A DNA stretch of 64,000 nucleotides from Neckera pumila. Lineage: Eukaryota > Streptophyta > Bryopsida > Hypnales > Neckeraceae. Within the stretch, counting starts at the first letter, position 1. Each line of letters opens with the position of its first letter. The stretch lies in assembly GCA_963969595.1 (NCBI GenBank), contig OZ018411.1:24736545-24800544 (forward strand). The letters are read 5' to 3'. The notes under the pieces are model-generated. The model did not search any database. It worked only from the letters and a program-made list of their open reading frames with translations, and had not been told where the DNA came from. Positions 14,736 through 26,361 of the stretch are shown one piece after another. Position numbers and translations under genes: made by a program.

Positions 14736-14945
14736 ACACTATAAAAAATCCGTGTTTTATGTGACACTGAATAATTTTAGCAAGTGGATTTTAGGTAACG
14801 ACAAATAGAACAATTTGTGTTTTGATATCGATAAAAATGTCCAATTTAACATCCAAATGTTGCATTAGACACTATTGTTGACATTAAAATACAAATTGTT
14901 TTATTTGACGTCACCAAAAAATCTATTTGTAAAAATTATAAAACA
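14736..14945. mobile_element. Foldback element with a CACTA-like left end, right end damaged
   Basis: The segment begins CACTATAAAAAATCC and folds back on itself: bases around 14755-14835 are largely the inverse complement of about 14880-14945, including AACAATTTGT / ACAAATTGTT. The matching right terminus is not recognisable, so the element is probably truncated. It marks the left edge of the AT-rich island. Confidence 0.5.
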
Positions 14946-15379
14946 TCAAAAAACTTCAAAATACAAGAATCCTCAAAAACTTGATGGATGAAAAAATTGC
15001 ATTTGTATATGTTTGGAATGTGTTTGGATTCATTTATTATTTGGAATTTGAGTATTTGGTCTTTAAAGGATAAAATTCTTATTTTGTAGTGCTATTCAAA
15101 ATTTTAAGTGAATTTTAATCACTTTTAAAACTCAAGATTTGCAATTCAAATTTGATATTGCAACTTCTGAAAAACAATACGAAGTCAAATGACAAATTTA
15201 TTGAATAGCTACATTTCTTTAAATTACGTATTTTTTATGATGCCAATTTCATCTTGAAATCATATTATATTATTATTTGATTGTATATTTAACATATGTA
15301 TAGGAGTAGATTTTGAAATTAAATACTTAATCTTTAACTTCAACTCTAATTCAAATATAGTTATGATTTCAATCTTGTT

Positions 15380-18300
15380 TTAGAATGGATCACATGGTGC
15401 AACCAGTTCTATCATTTCTCGAGGCACATTCCATGGAATGAATGCTGCATCTGATACATCGATAAAAAATGAAAGTGCTTGAATGATTTTTGGTAAGTTT
15501 TTGAGTAAATAAATGCAATTCATTTCAAAATCAACTCCAAATTTTTGAGCAATAGAAAATATTTTAATGAATGTCCTTTTTGATGGAAAGGCAATTTTTA
15601 ATGATGTTCTTCCCATTAAATCTGATGGTATGGCTTTTGCTGCAGCTAACAAATGACGTGGTTCTCCAGTTAAAGTTAATGAATTTCCATGTGGTTCTCC
15701 ACCAATAAAATACCCACTTCCTCTTTTTTCTTCTACTTTAACTTCTTTTGGAAAAGACTACAATTATAAAAGAGGCATTATTATAAATAAACCATTTTAT
15801 AAATCATTCATTGTATATGCTACAAGTAATAACAAAACAAATTGAAAACTAAGTAGGCATGCGGAATGAATTAATTATATAAATTTTGATGATACTATTT
15901 CAATATATGAAGAGAAAAAATTAAGTTAAATGAAAATTGAATGAAATTGGCAACATCATACCTTAGAAATAGAAGTTTGCATCATTGGACAAACCAGAAA
16001 GCCCATGACCATCCGGATGCTAAATTTTTCAGCTTCCATTGGTTTGTGAGTCCAATTTTGAATATGCTTGTAGAATTTATAACATTCTTCCGCAATCTTA
16101 GGTCCAAATACTGTTATAAACCATCCTTTATCTCGATTTTGATTCACACACATATTGAACTTTATATTGCATTTGAACAATCATATTAGAAAGTATATTG
16201 GCATAATTTTTTTAATATTCAACACAAAGTTTGAAATAAACATATTATAAAATTTCACAATAGAAATAATATATAAATAGATCATAAGTATATCAATACA
16301 TTCATAATTGTATCAAATTACCTTACGAGGATAGTGTTGAAAAACATCAATTCTAGCCTTTTCACCAATCCATTCAGGATGAGGTTTGCTAATAATGAAA
16401 TGTCTAGCTTGCTCAGCTGCCTTTTGAAATAATTTCATACCTGGTTCTGGGACTCTTAATATATTTACCTGCCACAATTTGACATCAATAATATTTTATA
16501 GTATTTGTGGTATCTTATTATGATGTTTACAAATGTATACTTAAAAATTAATTGTACTAAAAATAATAAAAAATTATTAACAAATATTTAAAATATCCAT
16601 TACAAAAAATAGGATTTCAATTCATAAATTTGAAATTATATCATGATCCTTAAATATGTATGATAGATGAAATAATAAAGGAACCTTCACAAGATTATAC
16701 TCAAAAAAACCTTCTTCTAGAAATTCATATTTTCTCCCTACAATGTGGCCAGTATGAAGTGTAAAGGTATATGGCATAAAGTCTAAGTTGGAACCATATT
16801 CAAATGACTGACAAAATTTCTTTAGAGTTCTTAAATCTGACTGCCCAATTACCTCAATCAATTACAAATGAAGTGTTAGCTAAATAATGAAAAAATTAAC
16901 ATTAATACAAATGCATTCAAATTGAAATGTGTTATATTAATATGCAATTGAACAACATTAAATTGAAATATTTTTTTGATGTATTTTGTATGTTTTATAT
17001 AAAAACTTGAATTTTAAATATATAAAAATGAAACCTGGACGCTCAATTGAATCGGCAAGTGTACATAATTCAAATAAAGCTACTCGATTTGTTTCACTCA
17101 TTAGTGCAGCTCGAATATAAGAAATAAGAGGCATCAATGTAATGGCCTCGGTGACTTCAGTAAGCAAAAGCTCATTTGCCACTTGAAATACGTCAGGGAG
17201 TTCATTACAAGGTATATGGCATTTTTCAGTATACAAATATTCCATTACTCCATGAATACCATTGGTAGTCCATTGATTCTTGTTTAAAATATATGTCGGA
17301 GGAGGTTTTGGAGGAAGAACTATACTTGCCTCACTATCCTCTGGAGTAGATGGTAATGTTGCTAAAAAATCTGCAAAAAAAGTTTGTTCTTCTTTTATTC
17401 TCTCTTCTGCAAATTTGCCATCATCCTTACATGTATCAGGTTCACATTCTTCAAGCAAAGGTTCAACCTAATCAAATTAAAAAATGTTAAATAAAAAACC
17501 CATAGAACAATGGATGATATTTTAAGACATTCTAATTTTGTTGATGGCACCAAATTTGCTTATTTTAATAAATATCTAATATAATGATAATTTGACTTTG
17601 ATTTGGTATAACATGATCATGTATTCAAACTATTTATAAATTTTAAAATAAATTTATATTTTATTATAATTAAAAATTATTATTATTATAAATTATGTAT
17701 TAATTTTTAAATGAATATTTCAAATTATTTATTAGAATAAATCTATCGTTTATAATTTTTGGTAATTAATTCAATAATCATTTAGTTAGATTTATTAAAT
17801 ATTAATATATATTTTAATATATTATAAATAAAAATATACTCTATAATATATTATAAAAAATAAAATATAGTTTATAAATTATTTTATATTAAATTATATA
17901 AAAAAATTATTTTTATTTTTTAGTATCATTATTTTTCAAATTTATATGATTATATTTATTACCTCGGAACCAACAAGATTTCCATTTAAGAGACTTTCAC
18001 GGAATTTACTTCCTTTTTTTAGACTTCCTCTTGGCAAACTTCCTCTAATTAAATTTGCATCAAAAGATGAATCTGGTGGTTTATCTTCTTGTAATTCTCC
18101 TCCAACAAGATGGGACTCAGCTTCACCAGCTCGAATAACCTTACCATCTATTAAACTGCCCCTTACAAGTGTATCACCTTCAATTACTTGAGAAGATTGA
18201 CCATCACGCTTTGCTAATGTACTCCGACGTGGATTTATAATAGATTCACGTTCATTGGGCTTTTCCCATCCAGGTGGAGCATAATCTGAGAAACTTATAC

Positions 18301-19554
18301 GTATTGTCCGTTGATAAGGTTCGGGTGTTTTTTCAACTTCTTCTTCAATATCTTTGATTGATTCATCGATTGTAGGAGTGAATGGTATACATTTTGCAAC
18401 AATTTCAGCAAAATTATCAAATTGTTCTTTTAATTCTGGTGGAAGCTCTAAACTTGACAATTTTGCAACTAATTTGTGACTTTCTTTAACAACATCAAAA
18501 GCTCCTTTATCTATTTTCTCTTGCAATATTTGTTCGTCGGATATAAATGTTGGAAACTCTGATGGTGGAGGTAGTAAAGTTTTTTTCTGTGCTTCTTGAA
18601 AAGCAAGAAATGCTTCAATTACAATTCTGGGTACTACAATTGGTTTTTTAGGATGTCTAAGTGTACACCAAGCAAGAGTTGGTTCTACTTCACATTCTGT
18701 ACTTGCACTATTTTCATCTGAAATTTTTTTTTGCACAGACTTGTTTACTATTGAATGTTATAAAAATTATAATATATATAAATATACATTTTTTAAACTA
18801 TAGATAATAATATTACTAATTTATTAATTGAGTATGATCAATCAATATTTAGTACATACTTGAAATGCATTAGCATACATAAGTTGTAAAATATTAATAA
18901 AGAGTACATATAAAAATACAAAAAACATATTGTAAACAAACCAAATTGTCTTGTTCGCATGAATTGTCTATCCAAATATTCTCGTAATGTCATATCTCTC
19001 ATACCGGATTCTAGTAATTCTTCAAAAGCATTGCAATGCCTACTTAATACTCGTGAATGGGCTCTAAGAAGCCTTTGCTTGTCACTTAAACGACTAGTTT
19101 TATACCATATTAAAACATCAGCAGGGCCTTCTGGAAGCTCAGGAGGTTCATAAGGTTTTCTTATTTTACCTAATCGACTTTTTATTATTTCTACCACATC
19201 TTGTTCTTCAGGGGTTTCAGGAAACATTCCATCATCATAGTTTTTGTCATATATAGATTTGCACATTACATTTGTTTGGGTCATTGTAAGATCAAGATTA
19301 TGTAGGTCTTCTTGATCTATTGAATGATCAACATTTGGTCCAAATATACTAGGTGTAGGATGTTCAAAGCATTTTTGGCGTTGATGAGGTGGTTTGGTAT
19401 ATTCTATCATTTCAGGAATCAAACTACCCAATTGTGATTCTCCAGTCTCTTTATTGATGGATTTTTTAGTGAGATATAATTGCATTATTGAATTTCCAAG
19501 AAACACTGGACGACTAGTATAAAGTTTACTTTTTTTTTTTTCTTCAGTATCCAT
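15380..19554 (-). CDS. Split-BTB-domain protein of unknown function, AT-rich gene
   Basis: Seven minus-strand exons: 19554-18942, 18717-17963, 17467-17035, 16852-16685, 16468-16322, 16159-15962 and 15757-15380, about 900 codons. Phases agree at every junction except exon 3 to exon 4. Residues 143-200 carry the first half of a BTB/POZ fold (PADVLIWYKTS, RLLRAHSRVLSRHCNAFEEL). The second half (GVMEYLYTEKCHIPCNELPDV, then a helical BACK-like stretch, ANELLLTEVTEAI to FELCTLADSIE) comes only in exon 3, after an insertion of about 320 residues. That insertion includes short GSLxxG-type repeats (about residues 395-456). The C-terminal 430 residues resemble nothing I recognise, and no Kelch or MATH domain was seen. 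BTB proteins often act as Cullin-3 adaptors; whether this one does is inference. A TAG lies in frame just upstream of the ATG. Codon use is strongly A/T-ending, unlike the other genes here. Confidence 0.7.
17640..17940. other. Extremely AT-rich intron (intron 2 of the BTB gene)
   Basis: Almost pure A/T sequence with runs of TATAATATAT-like words, between the donor after 17963 and the acceptor before 17467. It shows how skewed the island's non-coding DNA is. Confidence 0.7.
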
Positions 19555-20009
19555 TGTAAATTGTTTCTAAAATCTCAAAAATATATGTTTCGTACCTATC
19601 CTTTAATTCTAATCATTTTTTGAAGTTGCCAACAGTTGATTGATGTTGATAGCAAATAACTTACAGTATGTACTACAATTTTTATTTTATAATAAATACA
19701 ATTATATAATGTTCAAAAATCAAGATGATTTTGTATATTGTGAAAATAATATGATACAAGAAATTTGAATAAATTATAAATCACATGATATATATTATAA
19801 CTTGAAAAAAAATACTTTTGATTAGAAATTAGTATAGACTATAGAGTGTTAAAATCATAACTTCTATCAAAATATTTTGTGAGAATCTTATTAATTTATT
19901 ATAGTACAATTTTACACATTCTTATTTATTCATCAAAATTTATTTTTAATACAATTACTTGAATATGCCTGTAAAATATCTTTAAATTATTTATTAGAAT
20001 AAAAAGATA

Positions 20010-20258
20010 TTAATGGTATGCACTTTCAGCATTTTTGGACCACATACGATACTTTTCAATTTCTAATTTTACATCATCATTTGTTTTATTAGGTCTTAAA
20101 GTGTTCATATATTGTAAAAATGACTTATACTTTCTATTGAGTTGTTCAATATTCTTTTTCTTAGCTTCATTGTTTATATCTTTATCAACTTCATTAACTT
20201 CATTAGATAACTTTACATTGTATTGTTCAATTTTATTTGCTATTAATATATTATCCAT
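20010..20258 (-). CDS. Hypothetical 82-residue charged protein
   Basis: An intact ATG-to-TAA frame upstream of, and on the same strand as, the BTB gene. The predicted protein is hydrophilic and helical, with many Lys, Glu and Asn, and has a plausible coiled-coil middle (EVNEVDKDINNEAKKKNIEQ). It ends KYRMWSKNAESAYH. Unlike the random AT-rich frames around it, it is not low complexity and has a balanced charged composition. I do not recognise a family. It could be a small gene, an exon of a larger one, or chance. There is no signal peptide or membrane segment. Confidence 0.4.
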   Translation of the reverse strand: MDNILIANKIEQYNVKLSNEVNEVDKDINNEAKKKNIEQLNRKYKSFLQYMNTLRPNKTNDDVKLEIEKYRMWSKNAESAYH

Positions 20259-21690
20259 AGTGAAAAAATGATATGTTGTTAATAATCATTGATTTTGTAC
20301 CACATCAAATGTTTTTTCATTGTCATGTTTTTCATATTTGTATTTTTGTATTTCAATAATTTTATTGATTTTGTGTAAAAAACTTAAAATTTAGTTCACT
20401 TTTTTTTTAATTAAAGAGAAAGCGAGCACTGTAAATGTTACTACAATATCATTGAACATAACAAATTATATTATTGATTCTTCTAATAATGAAAGAAATA
20501 AACTTTCAATATATTTTTATCATAGATTTTCAAGTAGGCTAATAAATGTTCTTTCACTTCATTCACTAAAATATATTTTAAATTTTCAATATAAACCAAT
20601 ATTTATATTCTTTATTCAATTTGGTGTGAATATGATAAATTTTTTGGGCATTAATTTAAAATGCTTAGCTATTTTCCTATTTTATGTGAATTTTTTATGG
20701 TGTTTATAGGTCTAAGGATTAAAAAAAACAGACTACTTGCATTCATCTTTGGAAAAAAATTTGCAGTAGTGTGTGTGCTTTTATAAGCTTTAAGATGTAG
20801 ATCTCAAATTATCATAAAATATCAATACCCAAAGCAAACTCTTTTATCTTTCCTAATATACAAATGCTATTGGTATCATCTTTGTTATAATTAATCATAA
20901 TAATGTTAGAAATTTTGCTATATTTATTGGTAGAGAATAACTATAGTTGTTTGTAGATTTATTCAAAACTCAAGTTTGTTTACCACATTATCATCTATTT
21001 CATTTTTCCAAAATTAATTACCTTATGATTCAAAATTGAAAAATTGAAAAAATACATTTAAACATTTCATTGTTTTAAAGAACATAAATATGTTCAAAAT
21101 AATGTTTTTCATAAACCTTAATAAACATGAATCAAAATTTTCAAATTTGATATAAGTTAACTTATGTTTTTGAATAGTTAAAGAATAAAAGTATAAAAAA
21201 AAATTAAATATCAAACAAGAAAATTATTTCTATTACAGAGGTATTTACATTTGAAAAGCAAAATTAGTTTATTTTGCATTTTATTTTTTGCACTATGTTT
21301 TCCATTTTGTTTAGTTTAATTTATTTTGTCATCAATACCAGTTTAATCCAAATCAAAAGATTAGTTAGATTAGGATGCTTGATCCGAGAGTAATTCTTTT
21401 CTTAGCAAGATGTAATGAAAAACTATAAACAATTTAATTTTGGAATTAAATATAAATGTAGTAGTGAGATGATAAGGTTTCAAAAATATGATTTGCATAA
21501 AATCATTCAAGAATATTGTTCTTTTATGCCAATCACTTAATGATTATCATTTAGTAGAACTAAAGTATTGAATCAACTTAATTATAATGTTATATTAATC
21601 ATTCATTGCCAAACAAGAAAATTTCTTTAAATTCATAATTGTAATTATTAATTAGTATTTTTCTTTGGTTACATTCTGAAACCATTTATT

Positions 21691-21723
<33 letters not shown>

Positions 21724-22200
21724 TCAAACCAATGATTTTATTGAATTTATTACTAAATATATAAGTTTGAAAATTACATAAAATAAATAAAAAAGATTGA
21801 TGATTTGAAAAAATTAAGTTAAACAAGCATGATAGTTGTTATTGCAAGCTATATATGATTGATAGTTGACAAAAACACAAAACAAACAGTTTAGCTGCAT
21901 GCAAAGGTATTTTTATTTTGTGGTAATATTAACCTTGCAACATTTAATATATTATACTGCAATGTACATCGGAAAAGAAATACGTATATTCATTAAGATA
22001 AGAAACATGAATTAATTCACATTCGGATGGTGTAATGTTATTTCTAATTTAATTCTTTGAAACACTCAATTAGAAGATTATATGATTTACTTGATGTTTT
22101 ATCAAAATACAATTATAGCTTTTGATTATTCCAAAAAACACAAAAGTTCTACTTAGATTCAGGATTCACAAAATGAAACCACATTCAAAGTCTGGCTATT
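20259..22200. other. Right part of the AT-rich island, non-coding
   Basis: A/T-dominated sequence with no supported gene. The plus frame at 20452-20709 is hydrophobic and low complexity and looks like chance. A TAA/ATA microsatellite occupies about 21690-21722. Confidence 0.5.
21690..21722. repeat. (TAA)n microsatellite
   Basis: About eleven uninterrupted copies of the trinucleotide AAT/TAA. Confidence 0.9.
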
Positions 22201-23424
22201 AGTTCTCCAGTCAAACATGGCTCATAGTTCATAAGCCCTCAGTTACACGGGGTCGAGGGTTTGGAATCATATTACGGGTGCTTGGAGACGTATTGTAAAA
22301 TTCACAAAGCCTTCTGTACCCACCAACTCAGATGAGGTTCTATCAACTAGCCTCTCAAGTGGAACTCAGGCTACATAGGCTCAAATTTCAATTTCTCTGC
22401 GGACAGAGCCATTACACTAGCCCAAAAGAACACCTAACTGAAAGAATAAGAGTGGGGGCCCCTTTTGTTCCAAACAACACTAGTATCAATCCTAGATGCC
22501 AAGACAGGAGACTTAAGCCACTTTGTCAAACTTAACCCAGATAGACCCAACATCTTGAGGACACTGTCTAATCCTAATTTGAGACTTCAGCTGAGCTGCT
22601 TGACCTAAGTCTAATAGGGCATCCCAAATAGCGTTATGTCTAAGCCCCAAAGGCTAGTGATGTTGGAAGAAAATCGTACTGTTACGGGAGATTTATATAA
22701 TCCAAAGAGAAGAACCTCTTAGTAGAGACCAAATAGCCTTTAGATCTTAAAAAAGAACTTGGGATTGGGGCGCCAAAAATACATTGGGAGAAATCCCATC
22801 TTGCATGCGGTCCAGCAATCGATTATATTGCATCAATCTGAAAAAGAATAGGAAGGGCATAGTCCTAGACTTCCAATGCTTGTGAGCATGAGTAAAACCT
22901 ATGGTGTGGAGATTCTTAAATCCCAAGGCTACAGCAGGCGCAACTTGTATGGATGCCTGAAGAGATTCGAACTCTTCAGGAATTCATCGCAACCGCATTG
23001 TAGAAAATTGACCACGTTAAAGCAGCTTCTTTCTAAGATCTGGCTTGTGCAATATGTCCATCCAATCTGGAGAGAAGGAATGGAGGAGATGCCTGACCAC
23101 TTGGAGGGAATCATTTTTTTGAATTGGCAGTTGTTGTTAAAAAGTTTGCGACCTAAAGCTGTTGTATATGCCTTTTCCGTCACCATCATCCCACCCCCAT
23201 TTCCAAGGGTCAAAAGTTAGTGATAGGATTGTCCCTAAGTAAAAAAGACAAGGAGTGCAGCAACTACCTCTATGGATCTGCGAGATAGATACTCTCCACT
23301 TTTGAATGCCATGATTGCACAAACTTTGGCAAGCAATGAACCCATACCTAGCTTCAAGAAGATTTTTTATTCTCTGTTGGGTTGCCATCTGAATAAGTAT
23401 AATATATATACAACACTCATTCAT
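22200..23424 (-). pseudogene. Degenerate LINE (non-LTR retrotransposon) relic
   Basis: On the minus strand, broken frames give patches typical of the C-terminal region of plant LINE polyproteins. One is AIWSLLRGSSLWII followed by ISRNSTIFF, matching the common W-x-x-W-x-x-RN-x-x-x-F pattern; another is ALLDLGQAAQLKSQIRIRQC. Several stops and frame breaks interrupt it, including frames 23213-22929 and 23424-23137. G+C is higher than in the flanking island. No poly-A tail was located. Confidence 0.5.
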
Positions 23425-26355
23425 ACGTTGTTGAGCCTATAATAAGGTAATGTAGAACATAATCTTATTCTGTAATTATTGCAGAAAATGCCTATAGATA
23501 ATCGACTTTGATTTTTTGTTTGTAAATTTTGAGTGAATTTTTGGTGTATTTTCTTCTACTTGGGCAATTTGTTTAGTTATTGTATTCCAATTTGATAGTT
23601 TTGTAGGTATTTTACCAAATTGGAAATTCAGTTTTTAAATTCAGTTTTCATAAAAAAATTAAAGTAATATTTCAATTCAGTGTCCTATTAACCATTTGTA
23701 GATTTCAATTTGGATTTTGATGACCATGTTCATCTGCAAAGATATTTGTCCTAATTGGACATGATTCAGATGTCAAAGCCAAGTTTCAAGTAAATGTGGG
23801 AGTTGTCATGGTTGGTTGTATGTAGGTTCCAACTTAGGTGGTTGGAAGTTGTTAGGCTGTCTTCTCCAATTTAGTAACCATCAATTTGAATTTCCTATTA
23901 GATGGTATTTTTTCTCAATTGTCTTCACCTACTGTTGAGCAAAGTTTGGTGTGCGTCCTAGCAAGTATGCTGTGTAATTTGCGTTTTCCTTGTTTGTGTG
24001 TTTTAAGTTGGTTGCTTGGTGTGAGTATTTGTAAGTAGAGTGAAGTATGCCTGCAATATCATGAAGATGATCTTGGATGTTGAATGTGTATGTCCTAGTT
24101 GGTATGGAATGGAGGATGAATTGAAATTTGAAATACATGAAGGTGTACCAAATCGGTGAATCCTGTGAGGAAGTAAAGTATAGATGTCCAAATTGGAGAT
24201 AGGAAGTGGAAGAATTTGTAGACAAGAAATAAAATTACTAAATGTTAAAATGGTAGTGCAGATATTTTAGACCAAATAGGAAGCTGATCTGTGAGATCAA
24301 ATTGGAGAGACATTTGTGTTGGAAAGCAGAATCATAGCCTATTTGGAAATTTTGTTATTAATGTGACGATGGAGAGTGGAAGATGAGTACTAGTTGGAGG
24401 TGAAATGTGAGATCTGTGTCCTAATTGAAGTGTATGAGCAGAACATACAAACAAGTGTAATGGTGAAGTTATTCACCAATCGGTTAATACAAAGGAATTA
24501 TATACTAAATTGTTGTTTCTTGTGTGTAAAGAAAGATTTGAATGCATGTGATTATTGGTTATGAGTCTAATTCGGAATGGTTATGTTAGCAGTTGAATTG
24601 AGTTATATTGGATAAAAATCCTTGTGTGAGTGCAATAAATATTATGGTGAATGTATGCCTGAAATGAGGAATTAAATTGTATGTTTAATCTTGAAGAAGA
24701 GTCCCAATTAGTTCTATGTTCTATAGTGGCGACCAAATGGATGACTAAGCTTATGCTTTTACCAAATCAGAGTGATTAAGTACTTGTTGTATTTGGTATG
24801 TATCTGATGTGAGTTATGGTTATGTGAGTTAAAGAGTGACTCTAAGTTGAAGATAAATGAATGCAAGTATTGCAAATATCAAAATTATTCTATGTTAGAT
24901 TGTGGAATAAAGGACAAGAATTCCAAATTGGTAGAGAAAGCATCTCTGGTTTCCATAAGGAAGGACAAAGCAAAGGAGTGAAAAATGTGATCATATCAAG
25001 TTGGAAGTCTAAGAGGCCAGTTAAGCTGTACTTGCTGTAGTCCAATTTGGAAGATCAAAACTACAATTAAGTTGTGCATGGGCTGAGCCAATTTGGAGTA
25101 AGAGATAGAGGGCTCAAGTGCAAAAGAAATTAAAGGTAAACCAATTTGGGAGATCACTTACCTTTGTGGCTATTAAGAGAGGAGTGGAAATGTATTAGTA
25201 ATTAGATGGAAATGTGAGGATTGATGTTTTGTTAGTTGGAAGTGTGTTTCCTTCTTGGTGTTTTATTTTTTAGTTGGTTATTTTTTGTTGTTGTAGAAGC
25301 ATCCCTATTCAAATTGCCTCCCTTAAAACAAACTTGTATTGTTAGCTTAGTTTTTCTAAATAGGATCTAAGTGTATCTACAATGCCTCACTGGAAGATAG
25401 ATGAACTTTGAGCAATCTCAAGTTTGAACTTGCAAAGGCAAATGTAAAAAATGCAACCGCTTTAGCAACCATTGAATGTCCCTTTTGTAATGGATTTCAG
25501 CTTTGGCAACTCGCAGCACAAGTCAGTGTGTATATATGGGAATCATTGAGGTGGAGGTGGAGGGAATTCTTAGAAAAAAAAAGGTTGAGAAGAAAGGTGA
25601 AGCTTGACAAGGAATGCTTTCTTTTTTTTTAGAGTTCTCTACAACAAGAAGATTGCTTGACATAAAAGCCCGTCTAGAAATGGATGAAATATGTGTTGTT
25701 GAATGAAAAATTCGTAATCACTGTTTATGTGGGTTTAATGTGTCAGAAGAGATTATGGGAAATAATCTTCCTGCAAAATGAACATGATATTTCTTGACGA
25801 GGGGGTACTGGGTAGGGGTGTTACATGAAATTCTTCACTCATTGAATTCCAACTGAAGACTTTGTGTGTTCCATATAACTTATTCACAATCAACTGTCAA
25901 TCACCTTTGGAGAATTTTGGTTTAATTTTGCATATCAATAATAAATTCATGCTTAAATGCCCAAGGCTTTTTTAAGCTTCTTAGAATTTGCTGTAAATTG
26001 AACAAAAAGATAACATTTTGATATGTTTTATCAATTATTTTTGAATTATAACCGTACAAATTGGAACTAGACATATTAGAGATCCCATGGGAAAATAAAA
26101 TATAACAATAACACTCATGGATTGAAAGATTATAATGCTTAATCATCAAGATCATGTTAAAACTATAAAAGTGTTTCAAGTCTTTTAATCTTCTTTTCAC
26201 AAATCAAATTAAAAAAATTAGTCACCAAAAAATTATGAGGTTAAAGGACAAAACATGTATAATTCCAATCAATTTATGGCTTCTCAAAATCTTATCTAAA
26301 TTTTTCTAATTTGATTTTTCTCCAAGATCTAGTGTATTCAAAGCTCATTTCCAAG
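23425..26355. other. Non-coding repeat-like DNA with recurring CCAATTTGG words
   Basis: Words such as CCAATTTGGA, ACCAAATTGG and CCAAATTGGAG recur more than ten times between about 23580 and 25150. Near 25800 there is a purine-rich tract GGGTACTGGGTAGGGG followed by TGTTACA, which resembles a polypurine tract beside an LTR start. I found no gag-pol or other protein frame and no repeated LTR pair. The stretch may be the 3' non-coding part of a decayed LTR element. Confidence 0.35.
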
Positions 26356-26361
26356 AGCCTT

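Noticed and set aside
20452..20709. Hydrophobic 85-codon frame
   Set aside because: Low-complexity Phe/Ile/Leu/Asn translation typical of AT-rich non-coding DNA.
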